Shown piece after piece: positions 24,700 to 34,592 of a stretch of DNA of 64,000 nt. Source of the stretch: SpSt-501 sp037481615 (lineage in GTDB: Bacteria > Desulfobacterota > Desulfobacteria > Desulfobacterales > SpSt-501); the NCBI GenBank assembly GCA_037481615.1, contig JBBFLI010000022.1, one strand, 5' to 3'. The stretch's first letter is position 1; every line of letters begins with the position of its first letter. The position numbers and the translations under genes are program-made. The notes under the pieces are model-generated. The model was not told where the DNA came from, searched no databases, and saw only the letters and a program-made list of their open reading frames with translations.

Positions 24700-27600
24700 A
24701 TGGACTCCGCTCCCCCCATCCGATCCCAGGCCCTCGAGGCCAACCTCGCCGAATCCCGGGTCGAAGTCGTCGTCGACCCCCGCTACCGGGTTCTGCTCGA
24801 GGTGATGAGCGCCTACTACGGCCTGCTCGAGTCCGTGAACGGCTTTCTGCGGGAGCTCTCCCACCCCTACCGGAACTGGAAAGTCGTGCTCGCCGAGGCG
24901 CGCCGCTACGCCCTCGACTACGTCCGGCTGCTGCGCTCCCACCCGCGGGGGCCGGAGGCGGCCGGGATGCTGGGCGAGGTCTTCCTGCAGGCCCTGGCCG
25001 AGGCGAAATCCGCCGAGGTCCGCGCGGCCGCCGCGGACGACCTCCTGCGCTATCTCCAGACGCTCGTGCGCGAGGCGGGCCTGAAGACCCCGGCCTTCCG
25101 CCGCCTGCTCCTCGGCTTCTGCGAACGGATGCTCGCGTTGCCGGAGGCGCTCTTCGATCTGCTGGTGAGGAGCTACTACGGCCTGCCGCGGCTTTGCGCT
25201 TTGATGACCGAACAGGCGGCGGAGGGGGAGCGGGAGTGGGAGGCGGTCAACCGGCTGCTCGTCCGTTGCCTGCGGCGGACCTACGCGACCTGGATGCAGG
25301 AGCCCGACCCGGCGGAGGTCTTCCGGCGGGAGGCGGCGGAGTTCGGCGGCAGCGGGCCGGTGGAGTCCCTCTTCGAGGAGGTCTCCCACCGCCGCATCGC
25401 CGCCTGGCGGGAACGCCTCGAGGAGATCGCCGCCGGCCCCGGCCTGGACGCCCCCGCGGCCGCCCGCCGGCTGCTCGCGCTCCCGGCCTTCGCCCACTTC
25501 GTCGAGACCTACCGCCGCATCCCCCGGCGCCTGCGCGAAGCCGAGGCCGACCCCTCCCGCGGCCGGCACCTCGAGCTGATCTGCCTCTTCCAGATCATGA
25601 ACCTCGCGGGGCTGTCGCTGCTCCACGAGGAGATCCTGCGCGAGATCAACCAGGCCGTGACCTGGATCATCGTGAACGACCACTACCGCAACATCCAGCA
25701 GCTCCTGCGCAAAACGATCTCCATCCTCAAGGCCCGCGGCGGGGCCTACCCGGAAACCGCGCTCGACTGCCTGCTCAACATGGGCCTGGGCGTCTACCGC
25801 ACCGAGGACGTCGATCTCCTCAACTTCTTCATCGACGCCCTGATCGACTTCGGCTTCCAGCCCCCCGCCGTGCAGGGGGTGGACGAGGAGTGGCGGATCC
25901 AGGCGAACGCCGCCCACCTGCAGAACATCCGCACCTGGCTCGAGCTGATCAAGAAGAACCCCAAGCGCTCCACCCGGCTGCTCTCGGCGCTGGTGATCCA
26001 TCTGGCGCTCGAGGGCGTCTTCATCCGCGACGTCGACCTGTTCCCGCGGGACGTGACCGCGCTCCTCAACAGCCCGATCGAGCCCGTCTATCACCTGGTC
26101 AAGCAGCTCGTGCGTCTGCTGCCGGTGTTCTTCAACGACATCGGCGCCGAGGGCCGGCTGCGCGACGTCTCGACCCAGGTGGACGAGCTCGCCCAGCGGC
26201 GGGACCCGCTCGTGCACTTCCTGCGCAAGCAGAGCCATGTCGAGAGTTCCAGCCGCATCATCCCCTTCATGGAGGCCGTGTTCCGCTTCTGGAAGGACCT
26301 CGACCGCGAGGAGCTCGCCCCGTTCGTGCCGCCCTCGATCTTCCGGCAGATCGACTCGCAGGGGCCCCACGTCAAGGGCCTGCACCGGCTGGTCCAGCGG
26401 CTCGCGAAAAAAGGGGTGCGCATCCCCGACGACCTCCTCGCCCGGGCCCCCGAGGAGCTCGAGAGGCTGCTCGGCTTCGTCCCCGGGGTCTCCGAGATCG
26501 ACCGGCGGCGCTTCGCGCTGGCCGCCGAATTCTACCGGCTGCTCCACCAGAAATACCACCGCGACATCGTCGACCTCGAGGCTTACCTCGCCACGCTGCG
26601 CACCGAGGGGATCCCCGGGCTCGATCTCCTCGAGGAGGCGCTCTCCGAGCCCGACCGCTCCCGGCGGCTCGAGGGGCTGCTTGCGGCCGCCGAGCGCCTG
26701 AAGGCAGTCATCCTCTCCCGGGAGCGCTTCCCGGTCCGCGAGGACATCTACCAGAAGCGGCACATCACGATCGACATCCCCTCGATGTACGGCAGCTACC
26801 ACGAGATGAAGTTCGACTGCCTGGGGCTCGCGCTGCGCCTGGAGGCCCGGATCCAGGCTCTCTTCGAGGATTGGGTCGAGGAGATCGATCTCGGCCTGAT
26901 CACCAAGGCCACCTTCGGCAGGATCCTCGAAGTCCTGCGCCTCTTCGACCGCGCGCTGCGCCTGGACGGGATCCGCTCCGTGGAGTTCGAGCGCCAGCTC
27001 GAGTTCCTCGCCGACTCGCTCGCCGTGCGGGGCTTCACCCTGACCCAGTACCTCGACATCTTCAAGGGGTTCACGCTCGCCGTGCAGAACATCGTCAAGG
27101 ATTACTTCAACAACCTGCACGGGGCGAACCTGAACCGCATCCTGCCCCAGGTCGCCGACCGGGTGCTCCCGAAATACCTGCCGCGGGAGCCGATCGAGGA
27201 CCCCGAGCGGCTGCGGCACCGCATCACCGAAATCTTCTTCCGCGACCGCATCGCCGAGACCCCCGGGCTGCAGCCGCTCGACCGCTTCCTCGCCCGCATC
27301 CTGCAGACCCTCTACCGCCAGTCCGAGATGCTGCCGCGCCACCGCATGCACCAGCTCCTGCTCTACGACCCCCGGCACGGCGTGGTGGCGATCGACGACC
27401 CGCCCCCGTCCGTGGCCGGCGTGATCCATCTCGGCACCAAGGGCTTCAACCTCGTGCGCCTGCAACGCCTGGGGTTCCGGGTGCCCCCGGGCTTCATCAT
27501 CACGACCGAGGTCTTCCGCTGCCGCGAGGTGATCGAGACCTACGAGCCCGCGCGGCGCAATTTCCACGAGCAGGTGCTCGCGCACCTGAAACGCCTCGAG

Positions 27601-28890
27601 GAGAAAACGGGGCTGCGCTTCGGGGACCCGCGCCGCCCGCTTCTGCTCTCGGTCCGCAGCGGCGCCTCCATCTCCCAGCCGGGGATGATGGACACGCTGC
27701 TCAACGTGGGCAACAACGAGGCGGTCACGCGGGGGCTGGCCGAGCGGACCGGAAACCCCTGGTTCGCCTGGGACTGCTACCGACGCTTCCTGCAGAGCTA
27801 CGGCATGGCGCACGATCTCGCCCGCGACGCCTTCGACGCCGTGATCGACGCCTGCAAGAAACGCTGGGGGGTGCCGCTCAAGCGGCTGCTCTCCGGGGAC
27901 CAGATGCGCGAGGTGGCGCTCGGCTACCGCCGGCTGATCGAGGAGGCCGGGATCGCCGTGATCGACGACCCCCTCGAGCAGCTGCTCCTCGCCGTCCGGC
28001 GCGTGCTCGACTCCTGGGAGTCCCCCAAGGCGCGCGCCTACCGGCGCATCATGGGGATTTCCGACGACTGGGGGACGGCGATCGCCGTGCAGGCGATGGT
28101 CTTCGGCAACCGTTCCCCGGAGTCGGGCACCGGGGTCATCTTCACCCACAACCCGCGCTGGTCGGGGGACGTGCTCAAGCTGTGGGGGGATTTCACGACC
28201 GCCAACCAGGGGGAGGACGTGGTCTCGGGTCTGGTGCGCACGATGCCCGTGTCGATCTTCCAGCAGGAGATCGAGATGCGCGACACCGACATCACGCTCG
28301 AAACCCATTTCCCGGCGATCTACCGCGAGCTCAAGCGCTGGGCCCAGGTCCTGATCGAGGAGCAGGGCTGGAGCCCCCAGGAGATCGAGTTTACCTTCGA
28401 GGGGCCGGCGGCCGAGGACCTCTACATGCTGCAGACGCGCGACATGGCGATCCGCGAGAGCCCGCGGGTGCTGCGCTTCGCCTTCGAGGCCCCGCCGCAG
28501 GAGCTCCTGCTCGGCCACGGGATCGGCGTGAGCGGCGGGGCCCTGAGCGGGCGGCTCGTCTTCAGCCTGGAGGAGATCGAGCACTGGCGCAGCCGCGAGC
28601 CCGCGACCCGGCTCATCCTCGCGCGCACCGACACCGTCCCGGACGACATCCGCGAAATCCACGCCGCCGACGGGCTGCTCACGGCCCGCGGCGGCCTGAC
28701 CTCGCACGCGGCGATCGTCGCCCACCGGCTCGGCAAGACCTGCGTGGTCGGCTGCGAGGAGCTCGTCTGCGACGAGCGGGAGAAATGCTGCCGTTTCCCT
28801 TCGGCCGTGCTCCGCTCCGGGGACCCGTTGAGCATCGACGGCCAGGAGGGGTCGGTCTACCGTGGATTCCTTCCGGTCAAGGAGGCTTAG
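24700..28890 (+). CDS. PEP/pyruvate-binding domain protein with very long unassigned N-terminus
   Basis: A 1396-aa protein. Residues 1 to about 900 are mostly helical and match nothing I recognise. From about 910 comes the ATP-grasp domain of pyruvate phosphate dikinase/PEP synthase (IHLGTKGFNLVRLQRLGFRV, LLLSVRSGASISQPGMMDTL, EFTFEGPAAEDLYMLQTRDM). The swivelling phosphohistidine domain follows, with H1336 in ARGGLTSHAAIVAHRLG. The PEP/pyruvate-binding TIM barrel that completes PPDK is absent, so it probably phosphorylates or dikinases something else, as in water-dikinase-like relatives. A GAPDH gene follows one base after its stop, suggesting a link to lower glycolysis or gluconeogenesis. 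Confidence 0.8.
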   Translation: MDSAPPIRSQALEANLAESRVEVVVDPRYRVLLEVMSAYYGLLESVNGFLRELSHPYRNWKVVLAEARRYALDYVRLLRSHPRGPEAAGMLGEVFLQALAEAKSAEVRAAAADDLLRYLQTLVREAGLKTPAFRRLLLGFCERMLALPEALFDLLVRSYYGLPRLCALMTEQAAEGEREWEAVNRLLVRCLRRTYATWMQEPDPAEVFRREAAEFGGSGPVESLFEEVSHRRIAAWRERLEEIAAGPGLDAPAAARRLLALPAFAHFVETYRRIPRRLREAEADPSRGRHLELICLFQIMNLAGLSLLHEEILREINQAVTWIIVNDHYRNIQQLLRKTISILKARGGAYPETALDCLLNMGLGVYRTEDVDLLNFFIDALIDFGFQPPAVQGVDEEWRIQANAAHLQNIRTWLELIKKNPKRSTRLLSALVIHLALEGVFIRDVDLFPRDVTALLNSPIEPVYHLVKQLVRLLPVFFNDIGAEGRLRDVSTQVDELAQRRDPLVHFLRKQSHVESSSRIIPFMEAVFRFWKDLDREELAPFVPPSIFRQIDSQGPHVKGLHRLVQRLAKKGVRIPDDLLARAPEELERLLGFVPGVSEIDRRRFALAAEFYRLLHQKYHRDIVDLEAYLATLRTEGIPGLDLLEEALSEPDRSRRLEGLLAAAERLKAVILSRERFPVREDIYQKRHITIDIPSMYGSYHEMKFDCLGLALRLEARIQALFEDWVEEIDLGLITKATFGRILEVLRLFDRALRLDGIRSVEFERQLEFLADSLAVRGFTLTQYLDIFKGFTLAVQNIVKDYFNNLHGANLNRILPQVADRVLPKYLPREPIEDPERLRHRITEIFFRDRIAETPGLQPLDRFLARILQTLYRQSEMLPRHRMHQLLLYDPRHGVVAIDDPPPSVAGVIHLGTKGFNLVRLQRLGFRVPPGFIITTEVFRCREVIETYEPARRNFHEQVLAHLKRLEEKTGLRFGDPRRPLLLSVRSGASISQPGMMDTLLNVGNNEAVTRGLAERTGNPWFAWDCYRRFLQSYGMAHDLARDAFDAVIDACKKRWGVPLKRLLSGDQMREVALGYRRLIEEAGIAVIDDPLEQLLLAVRRVLDSWESPKARAYRRIMGISDDWGTAIAVQAMVFGNRSPESGTGVIFTHNPRWSGDVLKLWGDFTTANQGEDVVSGLVRTMPVSIFQQEIEMRDTDITLETHFPAIYRELKRWAQVLIEEQGWSPQEIEFTFEGPAAEDLYMLQTRDMAIRESPRVLRFAFEAPPQELLLGHGIGVSGGALSGRLVFSLEEIEHWRSREPATRLILARTDTVPDDIREIHAADGLLTARGGLTSHAAIVAHRLGKTCVVGCEELVCDEREKCCRFPSAVLRSGDPLSIDGQEGSVYRGFLPVKEA

Positions 28891-28891
28891 G

Positions 28892-30151
28892 ATGACGACG
28901 TCGGACACCTTTTCCTTTCCGCTCGGGATCAACGGGCTGGGGCGCATCGGCAAGCTCACCCTGTGGGACCAGGTCGCACGCCGGGCGTTCCCCGAAATCG
29001 TGGTGAATCTCGGCCGCCCGGCGGGCCGTTCGCTCGCCGACATCGCGCAGTACATCGAGCGCGACTCGACCTACGGCCGGCTGCACGCCTTTCTGCACGG
29101 CCACCGGGCGAATCCGGTCGTCTCCGATCTCGACGAGGCCGCCGGCACCCTGCGGATCGACGGGGTGAAGGTCCGCATCCTGCGCGAAAAGCGCAACCCG
29201 GCGGAGATCGGCTGGGGGCGGCTCGGCGTGCGCCTCGTCGTGGACACGACCGGAAAGTTCCTCGACCCCGCGGCCGACGAGGCGGACCCCAAGGGCTCGG
29301 TGCGCGGGCACCTCGCCGCCGGCGCCGAGAAGGTCGTCGTCTCCGCCCCCTTCAAGGCCAAGGACAAGAGCGCCCCCTTCCCGCCGGACGCGGTCACGAC
29401 CGTGATGGGGGTGAACGGCAACGACTACGACCCGCGGCGCCACCGCATCGTCTCGGCCGCCTCCTGCACGACCACGTGCCTGGCGCACATGATGAAGCCG
29501 CTGATCGACGCCTTCGGCGCCGGCCGCATCCTGTCCGCCTCCATGGCCACGGTGCACGCGGCGACGAGCTCCCAGCCGGTCCTCGACCGCCTGCCCGAGG
29601 CGGGCAAGGGGGACCTGCGGAAGAACCGCAGTGTCCTGAACAACATCATCCTGACCACGACGGGGGCGGCGAACGCCCTGCGGCTGGTCATCCCGCAGAT
29701 GAAGGAAATCCCCTTCATCGCCGAGTCCGTGCGCATCCCGACCACGACGGGCTCGCTGATTCTGCTCGTCGTCAACTTCCAGGAGGAACCGGGGGGCGCG
29801 CGGATCGACCGCGCGGCGGTGAACGCGGTCTACCGGCGGGCGGCGGGCGAGAGCCCCGAGGGCTACCTCGTCTACAGCGAGGAGCAGAACGTCTCGACCG
29901 ACATCATCGGCCTGCCGCGCGCGGCGGCGATCATCGAGGGGAGCGAAACCCACACGCGCACGGCCGAGGCCTGCCTCGACCTCGCCAAGGTGCCCGGGTT
30001 CCCGGCGCAGGCGATCGCCGGGCTGCCCAGCCCCGTGGTGCGCATCCCGGTCACCCAGGCCGTGATCTACGGCTGGTACGACAACGAGAAGGGAAGCTAC
30101 GTCCACATGCTGGGGGACCGGACGGTCTCGATCGCGCGCCTGATGCCGTGA
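28892..30151 (+). CDS. Glyceraldehyde-3-phosphate dehydrogenase-like protein (long form)
   Basis: A 419-aa protein, clearly longer than the usual 330-340 aa. The NAD-binding start reads LGINGLGRIGKLTLW; the catalytic cysteine is C192 (SAASCTTTCLAHM) and the partner histidine H222 (MATVHAATSSQ). The C-terminal strand YGWYDNEKGSYVHML resembles the NEWGYS region of GAPDH. ATG 28892 lies one base after the preceding stop, with GGAGG upstream. Extra length is spread through insertions before and after the catalytic Cys. Phosphorylating GAPDH is most likely; a divergent substrate cannot be excluded. Confidence 0.85.
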   Translation: MTTSDTFSFPLGINGLGRIGKLTLWDQVARRAFPEIVVNLGRPAGRSLADIAQYIERDSTYGRLHAFLHGHRANPVVSDLDEAAGTLRIDGVKVRILREKRNPAEIGWGRLGVRLVVDTTGKFLDPAADEADPKGSVRGHLAAGAEKVVVSAPFKAKDKSAPFPPDAVTTVMGVNGNDYDPRRHRIVSAASCTTTCLAHMMKPLIDAFGAGRILSASMATVHAATSSQPVLDRLPEAGKGDLRKNRSVLNNIILTTTGAANALRLVIPQMKEIPFIAESVRIPTTTGSLILLVVNFQEEPGGARIDRAAVNAVYRRAAGESPEGYLVYSEEQNVSTDIIGLPRAAAIIEGSETHTRTAEACLDLAKVPGFPAQAIAGLPSPVVRIPVTQAVIYGWYDNEKGSYVHMLGDRTVSIARLMP

Positions 30152-30155
30152 TCCC

Positions 30156-30176
30156 CCCGCCCGCGGCCGCGGCGGG
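30156..30176. terminator. GC-rich hairpin between convergent GAPDH and ksgA
   Basis: A CCGCGGCCGCGG palindrome flanked by CCCGC/GCGGG and followed by TTTC on the plus strand lies exactly in the 27-bp convergent gap. Confidence 0.5.
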
Positions 30177-30178
30177 TT

Positions 30179-31018
30179 TCAGCCGGGAAGCCGCGCGCAG
30201 AGCCGCAGAAACTCCTCGGGCGCAAGCGTCTCGGCCCGGCGCTGCGGGTCGATCCCGCTCCGGGAGAGCCCTTCCTCGATCCGCCGGGGGTCGAGGGCGG
30301 GAAAGGCGGCGCGCAGAGCGTTCCGCAGCGTCTTGCGGCGCTGGGCGAAGGCCGCCGCGACGAGGCGGAAGAGAGGGCCTTCGGCCGCGGGGGGAAACGC
30401 CGGCTCGTCGGCGAAGCGGATCTCGAGGACCTCGGAGTCCACCTTCGGCGGCGGCTGGAAAGCGCCCCGCCCCACGCGCAAGAGGGGGCGCACCTGCGCC
30501 GTGAGGGCGAGCAGCACCGAGATCCGCCCCCAATCCTTCCCCCCCGGGGCCGCCCGCAGACGGAGGGCGAGCTCGCGCTGAAACATCAGCACGGCGCGGG
30601 CGACGTGCGCGCGCCCCTCGATCAGCCGGATCACGACCTGCGAGGAAATGTTGTAGGGGAGGTTCCCGAAGACGATGGGCCGGCCTCCCGCCTCCCGGGC
30701 GATCGCCGCGAGGTCGATCGCGAGGATGTCGCCCTCGATCACCCGGACGTTGTCGATCCCCGCCGCGGAAAGCCGCTCCCGCAGAACCCGGCCGAGTTCG
30801 GGGTCCTTTTCGACCGCGAACACCTGCGCGCACGAGCGCGCCAGCGGGAACGTCAGGGCCCCCAGACCGGGGCCGATCTCGAGCACGGTCTCCCCCGCGC
30901 CGGGCCCGGCGCGGGCGAGGATCGCCCGCGGCACGGCGGGGTCGGCGAGGAAATGCTGTCCCAGGCGCTTTCGCGGCCGGAGACCGCTGGCGGCGAGGAT
31001 CGCACGCGGCGAGGGCAT
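30179..31018 (-). CDS. ksgA: 16S rRNA dimethyladenosine transferase
   Basis: A 279-aa RsmA/KsgA enzyme, which dimethylates two adjacent adenines near the 16S rRNA 3' end with SAM. Motifs: RPRKRLGQHFLADP at the N-terminus, SAM motif I VLEIGPGLGALTFPLA, catalytic motif IV FGNLPYNISSQVVIRL, and the C-terminal FAQRRKTLRNAL. The start ATG has GGGAAGG about 10 nt upstream. Divergent from the winged-helix gene. Confidence 0.96.
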   Translation of the reverse strand: MPSPRAILAASGLRPRKRLGQHFLADPAVPRAILARAGPGAGETVLEIGPGLGALTFPLARSCAQVFAVEKDPELGRVLRERLSAAGIDNVRVIEGDILAIDLAAIAREAGGRPIVFGNLPYNISSQVVIRLIEGRAHVARAVLMFQRELALRLRAAPGGKDWGRISVLLALTAQVRPLLRVGRGAFQPPPKVDSEVLEIRFADEPAFPPAAEGPLFRLVAAAFAQRRKTLRNALRAAFPALDPRRIEEGLSRSGIDPQRRAETLAPEEFLRLCARLPG

Positions 31019-31115
31019 CGAGCGGGGCCTTCCCGGGGGAGCCGAGTTTTCCCCTTCGTAGCAGGAAGCGCCCCGCCGGGCAATTCCGATTCCTCCCGGG
31101 CGGCCGGCGGATTGC

Positions 31116-31144
31116 TTGACATTTCTAGTCCCGCTGTTTAGGTT
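31116..31144 (+). promoter_or_regulatory. Sigma-70-type promoter of the winged-helix gene
   Basis: TTGACA (exact), 17-bp spacer, TAGGTT; 51 bp before the ATG at 31196. Confidence 0.55.
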
Positions 31145-31195
31145 GCCCCATCCGCCGGATGCGACGGCCAACCCCAGCCCGCGAAGGAGGACCCC

Positions 31196-31561
31196 ATGAT
31201 CCGCAGGAAGGGAAAGTCGGTGAGTTTCGACGCCATGGTCAAGTTCTTCATGCAGGCATACCAGATTCCTACCAAGAGGGATGTGGAAAAGATCCTGAGC
31301 CGGCTCGACCGGCTGGAAACGCTCGTCGCCCAGGCCGCCTCCGGGGCGGCGATCCGCAGGCGCGCGGCGGCCCGGCTGACCTCAGGGTCGGCGACCGACC
31401 TCGTTCTCGAGGCCATCCGCCGTTCCCGCAACGGCATGACCTTCGCCGACATCCAGGCGAAGACGGGCTTCGTCGACAAGAAAATCCGCAACATCATCTT
31501 CCGGCTCTACAAGCTGGGCAAGATCAAGCGGGAGGGCCGCGGGCGCTACGTTGCGGCCTGA
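31196..31561 (+). CDS. Small winged-helix protein (putative transcriptional regulator)
   Basis: A 121-aa protein. The N-terminal half has an amphipathic helix (MVKFFMQAYQIPTKRDVEKI, then LSRLDRLETLVAQAA) resembling polyhydroxyalkanoate-granule or oligomerisation helices. The C-terminal half is a winged helix: SATDLVLEAIRRSRNGMTFA, the recognition-helix candidate DKKIRNIIFRLYKLGKI, then a wing KREGRGRYVAA. GAAGGAGG precedes the ATG. It is divergent from ksgA and 55 nt before an M16C peptidase, with which it may share a transcript. Target unknown. Confidence 0.7.
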   Translation: MIRRKGKSVSFDAMVKFFMQAYQIPTKRDVEKILSRLDRLETLVAQAASGAAIRRRAAARLTSGSATDLVLEAIRRSRNGMTFADIQAKTGFVDKKIRNIIFRLYKLGKIKREGRGRYVAA

Positions 31562-31616
31562 GCGCCCTCCACCCGGCATTCCCGGAAATTCCCCTCTCCA
31601 CGGCGGCGGAGGCGTC

Positions 31617-34592
31617 ATGGCGTCGACGGGCGGCGGTGCGGAAAAACCCTTTCTCCCCGGGGCGACGGTCGAGGGCTGGGAGGTGCGGCGGGTCGAGGCG
31701 CTGCCCTGGATCCGGGCCGTGTTCCACGAGCTCCGCCACGGCCCGACGGGCGCGCGCTGGATCCACATCCGGCGGGACGACCGGGAGAACGCCTTCGGCG
31801 TCACCTTCCGGACCGTGCCCGCCGACTCGACGGGGGTCGCCCACATCCTCGAGCATGTCGTGCTCTGCGGCTCCGAGCGCTATCCCGTCCGCGACCCCTT
31901 CTTCGCCATGCTCAAGCGCAGCCTGAGCACCTTCATGAACGCTTTCACGAGCGCCGACTGGACCGCCTACCCCTTCGCCACCCAGAACCGCAAGGACTTC
32001 GCGAACCTCCTCTCGGTCTACCTCGACGCGGCCTTTTTCCCGCGTCTGGAGGAGCTGAGCTTCCGCCAGGAGGGGCACCGTCTGGAGTTCGAGCCCGACC
32101 CGGCCGGGGGCGAGCGGCTCGTCTTCCGCGGGGTCGTCTACAACGAGATGAAGGGGGCGATGTCCTCGCCCGACCAGGTCATGGTCCGCCGCCTGCAGCA
32201 GGCGCTCTCCCCGGACACGACCTACGCCCACAACTCGGGCGGGGACCCCGAGGAGATCCCGCGGCTCACCTGGGAGGGCCTGCGGGAGTTCCACCGCCGC
32301 CACTACCACCCGAGCAACGCCTTCTTCTACAGCTACGGGGACCTGCCCCTCGAGGACCATCTCGCCTTCGTCGCGCGGCAGGTGCTGCCGCGCTTCGCGG
32401 CGGCGGCCCCGGCCCCGGAGGTCGCCCCCCAGCCGCGCTGGGCCGCGCCGCGCACGGCGGCGGCCGCCTATCCGATCCCCCCGGGCGAGGACCCGACGAA
32501 AAAACACCAGGCCTGCGTCGCCTGGCTGGCGAGCGACGTCCGCGACACCCCCGAGGTGCTGGCGCTCGCCCTGCTCGACCAGGTCCTCCTCGGGACCGCC
32601 GCCGCGCCCCTGCGCAAGGCGCTGATCGACTCCGGGCTGGGGGCCGCGCTCTCCGACGGCAGCGGCTACGACCCCGAGCCGCGGGACACCCGCTTCGCCG
32701 CGGGACTGAAGGAGGTGCGCGCAGGCGACGAGGAAGCCGTCGAGGGGATCGTCCTCGACACGCTCGGGCGGCTGGCGGCCGAGGGGATCGAGCCCGAGCG
32801 CATCGAGGCGGCGATCCACCAGCTGGAATTCCACCGCCGCGAGGTCACGAACACCCCCTACCCGTACGGCCTGAAACTGCTGCTCGAGATCGCCGGCACC
32901 TGGATCCACGGCGGGGACCCCCTGCGCGTCTTGCGCTTCGACGAGGATCTCGCCGCGATCCGCCGCGGCATGGAGCGCGGGCGCTTCTTCGAGGACCGGA
33001 TCGAACGCTGGTTCCTCGCAAACCCCCACCGCCTGCGCTTCGCCCTGCACCCCGACCCGGAGCTCGCCGCCCGCGAAGAGGAGCGGGAGCAGCGGCGGCT
33101 CGCGGAGATCCGCCGCGGGCTCGGCCCGCAGGAGGAGCGGCGGGTGCGCGAGCAGGCCGAGGCGCTGCGCCGCCTCCAGGAGGCGCGCGAGGATCTCTCC
33201 TGCCTGCCCACGCTCGGCCGGGAGGACATCCCTCCCGATGTCCCCGCCGTCTCCCCGAGCCGGGGGAACGCGGCACTTCCCCTCGTCTGCTTCGAGCAGC
33301 CGACCTCGGGGATCTTCTATCTCGCGGCGGCGGCCGGCTGCGGGGGCGTCGCCGCGGAACTTGAGCCGCTTGTCCCCTTCTTCTGTCACAGTTTCACGCG
33401 GATCGGGACGCGCCGCCGCGATTACGTCGCCATGGCGCGCTGGATCGAGGCCGTGACCGGCGGCCTGGGGCTCTCGGCGGCGCCGCACAGCGCGTTCCGG
33501 GGGGCAGGCGAGGCCCTCGCGCTGGCGACCCTCTCGGGGAAGGCGCTCGAGAGAAACCTCGCGCCGATGTTCGACCTGCTCGCCGAACTCCTCGCCGAAT
33601 ACGATTTCGGCGACCGCTTCCGGCTGCGGAATCTTCTCCTCGAGTACCGCGCGGGGCTGGAAGCCGGGGTCGTGCACCAGGGGCATCGGCTGGCGATCTC
33701 GCTCGCCGAGCGGAACTTCTCGCGCACCCGGGCCTTGAGCGAAGCCTGGGGGGGGATCCACCAGTTGCTCGAAATCAAGCGGCTGACCGAGGCGCTCGAC
33801 GACGAGCGGCTCGACCGCCTGGCGGCGGGGCTCACGCGCGTGGGGGAGGCCCTGTTCCGGCGCCCGAACCTGGAGGTGGCCCTGATCGGCGAGGAGGCGG
33901 CCGTGCGCGCGGCCGAGGGCGCGGCGGCGGCCCTGTTGCCGGCGCTTCCCGGGGAAGGGGAGCGCCGGTTCCGGCTGGAGGGCGCGGAGTCCCGCGGCCC
34001 GCGCCTGCGCGAGGGCTGGAGCACGGCGACGGCCGTGAACTTCGTCGCCGCCGCGCTGCCCGTCGTGCGGCTCGCCCACGAGGACGCCCCCGCGCTCGCC
34101 GTGACCGCAAAACTCCTGCGCTCGCTCTTTCTCCACCGCGAGATCCGTGAGAAGGGCGGGGCCTACAGCGGGTTCGCCGTCTACAACCCGGAGGAGGGCG
34201 TCTTCAGCCTCGCCTCCTACCGCGACCCGAACATCGTCGAGACGTTGGCGGTTTTCGAGGCCGCCCCGGACTTCCTGCAGAGCGGGGAGATCACGGAGAA
34301 CGACATCCACGAGGCCCTGCTCCAGGTCTGCGCGGACATCGACAAGCCGGACCCCCCCGGGCCCGCCGCGCGCAAGGCCTTCGCCCGCCGCCTGGTCGGG
34401 CTCTCCGACGAGCTGCGGCGCGAATTCAAGGCGCGGCTGCTCGCCCTCGACCGCCGCGCGGTCGCGGCCGCGGCCGCGCGCTGGCTGCCGGAGAAACTGC
34501 AGGGGGCGTCGGTCGCCGTGATCGGAAGCGAAGAGAGCCTCGAGCAGGCGAACCGGCGGCTCGCCGAGCCGCTTGCGCTCCACCGCATCTGA
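31617..34592 (+). CDS. M16C-family zinc metallopeptidase (presequence-protease type)
   Basis: A 991-aa protein of the insulinase superfamily, with the inverted zinc motif H76-x2-E79-H80 (VAHILEHVVLCGSERYPV) and a distal Glu in VVYNEMKGAMSSP. PFFAMLKRSLSTFMNAFTSADWTAYPF is strongly diagnostic of the PreP/M16C subfamily. Length fits the four-domain clamshell of about 970-1000 aa that degrades peptides in the closed chamber. No signal peptide is seen, so a cytoplasmic peptide scavenger is likely. GGAGG precedes the ATG. Convergent with panB. Confidence 0.94.
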   Translation: MASTGGGAEKPFLPGATVEGWEVRRVEALPWIRAVFHELRHGPTGARWIHIRRDDRENAFGVTFRTVPADSTGVAHILEHVVLCGSERYPVRDPFFAMLKRSLSTFMNAFTSADWTAYPFATQNRKDFANLLSVYLDAAFFPRLEELSFRQEGHRLEFEPDPAGGERLVFRGVVYNEMKGAMSSPDQVMVRRLQQALSPDTTYAHNSGGDPEEIPRLTWEGLREFHRRHYHPSNAFFYSYGDLPLEDHLAFVARQVLPRFAAAAPAPEVAPQPRWAAPRTAAAAYPIPPGEDPTKKHQACVAWLASDVRDTPEVLALALLDQVLLGTAAAPLRKALIDSGLGAALSDGSGYDPEPRDTRFAAGLKEVRAGDEEAVEGIVLDTLGRLAAEGIEPERIEAAIHQLEFHRREVTNTPYPYGLKLLLEIAGTWIHGGDPLRVLRFDEDLAAIRRGMERGRFFEDRIERWFLANPHRLRFALHPDPELAAREEEREQRRLAEIRRGLGPQEERRVREQAEALRRLQEAREDLSCLPTLGREDIPPDVPAVSPSRGNAALPLVCFEQPTSGIFYLAAAAGCGGVAAELEPLVPFFCHSFTRIGTRRRDYVAMARWIEAVTGGLGLSAAPHSAFRGAGEALALATLSGKALERNLAPMFDLLAELLAEYDFGDRFRLRNLLLEYRAGLEAGVVHQGHRLAISLAERNFSRTRALSEAWGGIHQLLEIKRLTEALDDERLDRLAAGLTRVGEALFRRPNLEVALIGEEAAVRAAEGAAAALLPALPGEGERRFRLEGAESRGPRLREGWSTATAVNFVAAALPVVRLAHEDAPALAVTAKLLRSLFLHREIREKGGAYSGFAVYNPEEGVFSLASYRDPNIVETLAVFEAAPDFLQSGEITENDIHEALLQVCADIDKPDPPGPAARKAFARRLVGLSDELRREFKARLLALDRRAVAAAAARWLPEKLQGASVAVIGSEESLEQANRRLAEPLALHRI

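Noticed and set aside
24493..29055. A 1520-codon minus-strand open frame antisense to the PPDK-like gene
   Set aside because: No domain, repetitive Leu-Glu-Val-Asp composition, mirrors codon bias of the real gene.
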